Origin: Aureispira sp. CCB-QB1 | GTDB lineage: Bacteria > Bacteroidota > Bacteroidia > Chitinophagales > Saprospiraceae | DNA length: 64,000 bases | Reading direction: 5' to 3' | NCBI RefSeq assembly: GCF_000724545.1 | Contig: NZ_JHBV01000030.1 | Coordinates: forward strand, 248,001 to 312,000 | In this document: positions 60,815-64,000 of the stretch, piece by piece | Layout of the letters: each line of letters begins with the position of its first letter | Numbering within the stretch: the first letter of the stretch is position 1 | The notes under the pieces: model-generated | The model's input: only the letters and a program-made list of their open reading frames with translations | Told to the model about the DNA's origin: nothing | Database searches by the model: none | Translations under genes and position numbers: made by a program

Positions 60815-62491
60815 ATGAATATGAAACATTTACACCAATTCGTACTTCTAACTTTTTTCTATTTTTTATCTTATTCTACCATGGGTCAAACAAGACCTGA
60901 TAGTGATGGCAATACACAACAATCAGGCACTTGTCTGGGGTGTACTATTAGCAATGCAATACAAGCTAGAGATGCTTCTTCTACCACCTTTGCGACTTTT
61001 GATGTTACAGGGTTACCCGTAGGCATTTTAGGTTTTCTCTCTAGAGATTATAATTTTAGCTCTAACCTTTCTATCGATGAAGAAATTACTATTGATTTCC
61101 AATTTTCGGACAATAGCTTATTAGCCTCTCTAGGAACAAATGTTGCCACAGCAATTATTTTCGATCGCTTACAGATAGAATTACTGGATGGTACCAATTC
61201 AATTGCGACATATGGTGGCAACGGCTTGCTTTCTAACCTTGCTACGGTAGACGTTCTCAACCCATCTACAGGTAGTTTTCAAGTCATTATAAAAGTCCCT
61301 GCTAACAATGTCAACAAAATATGTATTAAAACAGGAGCGTTGGTTTCTCTTGGAGCAGGCGTCAGCCCATCCAATTTGCTTGTATACGACATACGTTCCT
61401 CAATCACCAATCGTTATTATGCATCTAGATTTACAGGCAACTCTGGGCAAGTTGGTGCTTCTTTATTGTCTTGTATCAGTTGTGGTGTAACTCAAGAGGC
61501 TTTGGCTACAACCTACCTGTCTGACCCCAATTTAGAATACGCTCGCTATAGATGGGATTTAGGGCTTACGTTATTGGGTTCAGAGTATCAATTCGCAGAG
61601 TTTGACTGGGGCGCAAGTCCTAATTACAATTTTTTGGGTGACCAAGATGGTATTCCAGATGCGCTCGTACTCACTCTACAAGAATCTAATGTAGCAGATT
61701 TAGGCTTATCAGACTTAGGACTCAACTTATGGAACTCAGGAGGAATTGAGCTTTTTGTCACGTATACTGATCTAACAACTGAAACGTATAATAACCTTTC
61801 CAATTTTTTAACAGCCAAAGCATTGGGACTACATTCTGGTAGATTTGATATCATATTTCATATACCATCTAGCAAAACTGTCGATCAAATTGAAGTAAGG
61901 CGAGTTGCCCCAACAGCGGGCTTATTTTCTGAATTAAGATTATATTCCATATATAGCATCCCCAACGATTTACTACCTTTGGAGCTTGAAGCATTTGATG
62001 CGGTACAACACAAAAATTGTGTACAATTAAATTGGTCGACCCAACAGAAAGATATAGACTATTTTGAAATTGAACATTCTACTGACGCCATAGAATTTAC
62101 TTCTTTAGGCGTAGTTGCTGCAACTAGTGCCTCTCTCTATACTTTTACTGATAACCAACCTGTACCAGCTCACAACTATTATCGGTTAAAAGTTATCGAT
62201 GAATATGAGGAAGTTCAATACTCTCCTATTAAGAATGTTCATTTTAATGTTCCCAACTCTTACCACATTTATGCACAACAGAACCAACTCTTTATCAAAA
62301 ACAATACTCCAATAACTGAAAAAGCCATTATTACTATAATGGATCTAAATGGTCGTGTCGTAAAACAATTGATCCAAAACAAAGAAGAGCGGCTTACTAT
62401 CGTAGATTGCAGCACTTTAGGGCAGTTATTTGCCATTAGAATCAAAAACTCTCAAGGGCAGTTTACTAAATTAATTTCCATCGTAGAGTAA
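60815..62491 (+). CDS. Secreted CxxC-headed surface protein with T9SS-like tail, paralogue 1
   Basis: A 558-residue exported protein. Signal peptide: LLTFFYFLSYSTMGQ (about 10-24). The mature start QTRPDSDGNTQQSGTCLGC leads to a first domain (about 38-192), headed by CLGC (40-43) and closed by LLVYDIRS. A second, diverged copy (about 216-384) is headed by CISC (219-222) and closed by LRLYSIY. A linker (PLELEAFDAVQHKNCVQLNWSTQQ) then introduces an Fn3-like region typical of T9SS proteins. The C-terminus (about 475-558) is a divergent sorting domain (AIITIMDLNGRVVKQLI, FTKLISIVE). The function is unknown; surface exposure is the best inference. A paralogue follows at 63517. Confidence 0.8.
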   Translation: MNMKHLHQFVLLTFFYFLSYSTMGQTRPDSDGNTQQSGTCLGCTISNAIQARDASSTTFATFDVTGLPVGILGFLSRDYNFSSNLSIDEEITIDFQFSDNSLLASLGTNVATAIIFDRLQIELLDGTNSIATYGGNGLLSNLATVDVLNPSTGSFQVIIKVPANNVNKICIKTGALVSLGAGVSPSNLLVYDIRSSITNRYYASRFTGNSGQVGASLLSCISCGVTQEALATTYLSDPNLEYARYRWDLGLTLLGSEYQFAEFDWGASPNYNFLGDQDGIPDALVLTLQESNVADLGLSDLGLNLWNSGGIELFVTYTDLTTETYNNLSNFLTAKALGLHSGRFDIIFHIPSSKTVDQIEVRRVAPTAGLFSELRLYSIYSIPNDLLPLELEAFDAVQHKNCVQLNWSTQQKDIDYFEIEHSTDAIEFTSLGVVAATSASLYTFTDNQPVPAHNYYRLKVIDEYEEVQYSPIKNVHFNVPNSYHIYAQQNQLFIKNNTPITEKAIITIMDLNGRVVKQLIQNKEERLTIVDCSTLGQLFAIRIKNSQGQFTKLISIVE

Positions 62492-62498
62492 ATAGATT

Positions 62499-62544
62499 CC
62501 CCTCACAAAGAGTAAACATATCTTTGCGAGGGGATATTTTGTTA
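62499..62544 (+). terminator. Rho-independent terminator after the first paralogue
   Basis: Stem CCCCTC (62499-62504) with GAGGGG (62528-62533), extended by CAAAGA with TCTTTG (one mismatch), then ATATTTTGTT. It lies 8 bases past the stop. Confidence 0.75.
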
Positions 62545-63516
62545 GTGTCTTATTCTTTTTTCATAAAAATAGATTGACCAAAAACAATAAAAACCATAAA
62601 CAATTACTAATCAACCAATATTAAATCAACTAAAATAAAATACTAATAAAAAAAACTCGTAACAACACTTGTTTTTTTATATTTTTTTTATTACATTTAT
62701 ATAAAGTGAGGAATCCTACAAAGGAATTCACTACTTTCTCACCTCAATAATTTTGTATTTTTAAATTAAAATCTTATTTAATTTAAAACAACTTCATACT
62801 AAATTTTTTATAAACTGAAGTTACGTTTACTTTCTTCACACTTCATCATAGGTAAACATTTTAAAACAATACAAAATACACAAGTACTAGAATATCCGCA
62901 TGCAACTTGCTCATGAGCATTCATTGTATTTGTGAAAACAAATAAGCAACACAGATTCTTCATACACGAATGGACTGTTATGCATTTTTAGGTTTCTCAC
63001 ATGATACATTTAATGAATTAACACAAGCACAGTTCCTATTTAGTCACACACATTTTATTAATAGCTAAGTTGTTAAGTCATCACTACACCTAAACAACAA
63101 GCCTAGTATGCGCTCTATTATTATGTTCTCACAAGCATAATAACTGAATAACCCATATACTCACTTTATTATTCACTCTAAAAAAAGTCGTACAATGATC
63201 ACACAAAACTACTTCTTACCAAATCAAAAATGCTTGTTATTCACACAAATTGAGTTTTCTCATTGTAAAACAAAGTAATTTTTTGTCTACAGCTGTAATA
63301 TAAGCGAACGTACGGGATTTGTTTTGTCATCTTTCTATCCCTAACAACAAAACACCTCCTTGCCTTCTTGCTTAATCATAAGTCTTAGTGTGTACTGTAA
63401 GCACAGCTGTGTTCCTCTTTCATGTCCCTCGTCATGTTTAAACGAAACCATTATTTGTCTGATAATGGACAGTACCCGTATGTCCCTATTTTATTAAAAA
63501 ATGTAAATTAGAACCA

Positions 63517-64000
63517 ATGAACACATTACTGAAAAAAATATTACTACCCATTGTCATTTTATTATTGATCCAAGAAGCTCAAGCACAAACACGCCCAGAT
63601 AAAGATCAAAACACACAACAATCTGCTACCTGTATTGCTTGCAATGTTGTCTCATCAGAAAATTCGTATGATTTAAATACCAATACTTTTTCTACATTTG
63701 ATGTCTCTCCATTGCTTATTAACGTGTTGGGCTACATCTCTAGAGATTATTGCTTTCCAACAGACCTTCCTATGACGGATGAAATTAAGCTAGAGATGTC
63801 TTTTGATGATCCTAATATTTTTGGCTCACTCATTTCAACGACAGCCAATGCTATTGTATTCAATAGAGTAGAAATAGAACTGCTTGATGGGAATACTGTT
63901 GTCGCTAGATATGGAGGCAATGGGTTAGCGAGTCGATTAACAGAAATCGACATTATCGACATTAATACCTCCAGATTTAATATGGTTATAAAAGTTCCAA
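63517..64000 (+). CDS. Secreted CxxC-headed surface protein, paralogue 2 (cut by window end)
   Basis: An open frame from the ATG at 63517 to the window edge, 161 complete codons. The signal peptide LLPIVILLLIQEAQAQ is followed by TRPDKDQNTQQSATCIAC. It aligns without large gaps to residues 24-161 of the protein at 60815: CIAC (39-42) for CLGC, LGYISRDYCF for LGFLSRDYNF, RVEIELLDGNTVVARYGGNGL for RLQIELLDGTNSIATYGGNGL, and IKVP at the end. The T9SS tail, if any, is beyond the window. It is separated from its paralogue by about 1 kb of A/T-rich DNA (62492-63516), in which I see only the terminator and the leader motif near 63454. Confidence 0.8.
   Translation, partial: MNTLLKKILLPIVILLLIQEAQAQTRPDKDQNTQQSATCIACNVVSSENSYDLNTNTFSTFDVSPLLINVLGYISRDYCFPTDLPMTDEIKLEMSFDDPNIFGSLISTTANAIVFNRVEIELLDGNTVVARYGGNGLASRLTEIDIIDINTSRFNMVIKVP

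Noticed and set aside
1-64000. tRNA, rRNA, CRISPR, insertion sequence or prophage
   Set aside because: I scanned gene-free stretches for cloverleaf patterns, regular spacer repeats, transposase or integrase genes and found none.

Overview
The window comes from a low-GC bacterium of the phylum Bacteroidota, most likely the class Saprospiria. The main clues are four proteins with type IX secretion system (T9SS) features, a PorX homologue, a DUF2723 membrane protein, SusC/TonB-type outer-membrane proteins, A/T-rich intergenic DNA with little Shine-Dalgarno signal, and Bacteroidota-style -7 boxes (TAnnTTTG). The genus cannot be fixed from this sequence alone. I see no rRNA, tRNA, CRISPR array, insertion sequence or phage module; the region reads as ordinary chromosome.

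Layout. 0-5.5 kb: a DUF937 protein, a PqiA-like membrane protein flanked by two copies of a dispersed intergenic repeat, a secreted DUF4476 protein with a Lys/Ala tail, two small one-helix proteins, an L,D-transpeptidase lipoprotein and a YbjQ-family protein. 5.7-18.5 kb (minus strand): queD, a LuxC-type acyl-CoA reductase, a 1043-residue DUF2723 protein, a PP-loop ligase, a UbiA prenyltransferase, dnaA, a Tat-type metallophosphatase, a PhoD-like phosphatase with a T9SS sorting tail, and ribosomal protein L31 type B. 18.6-26 kb (minus): a six-gene surface-sugar cluster (dehydrogenase, left-handed beta-helix acyltransferase, three GT2-type genes, methyltransferase), one gene fusing a GT2 domain that lacks its catalytic motifs to a polytopic GT-C region and TPRs. 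27-35 kb: a DUF4836-like secreted protein, htpG, an unrecognised helical protein, a hairpin-rich gene-free segment that may encode a small RNA, and a T9SS cargo protein. 35-42 kb (minus): lpxK, then hotdog and alpha/beta-hydrolase enzymes with a TetR regulator and three palindromic operator-like sites, then a methyltransferase pair. 42.6-48.6 kb: a small putative haem membrane protein, a lipoprotein operon with two related FKBP-type proteins, an acyl-CoA dehydrogenase and TatD. 48.7-60 kb: an outer-membrane receptor, a LytS/LytT-type pair whose stop codons overlap tail to tail, DoxX, two Opp-type permeases with large extra segments, a universal stress protein and PorX. 60.8-64 kb: two tandem paralogous secreted proteins, the second cut by the window end.

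Coherent themes are envelope biogenesis (lpxK, sugar cluster, L,D-transpeptidase, lipoproteins), type IX secretion (PorX plus cargo), and a TetR-controlled acyl/lipid-ester module. The observations most worth checking are the structured non-coding segment at 33.3-33.5 kb, the dispersed repeat family, the pseudo-GT2/GT-C/TPR fusion, the TetR operators, and the tandem CxxC-headed surface-protein paralogues.
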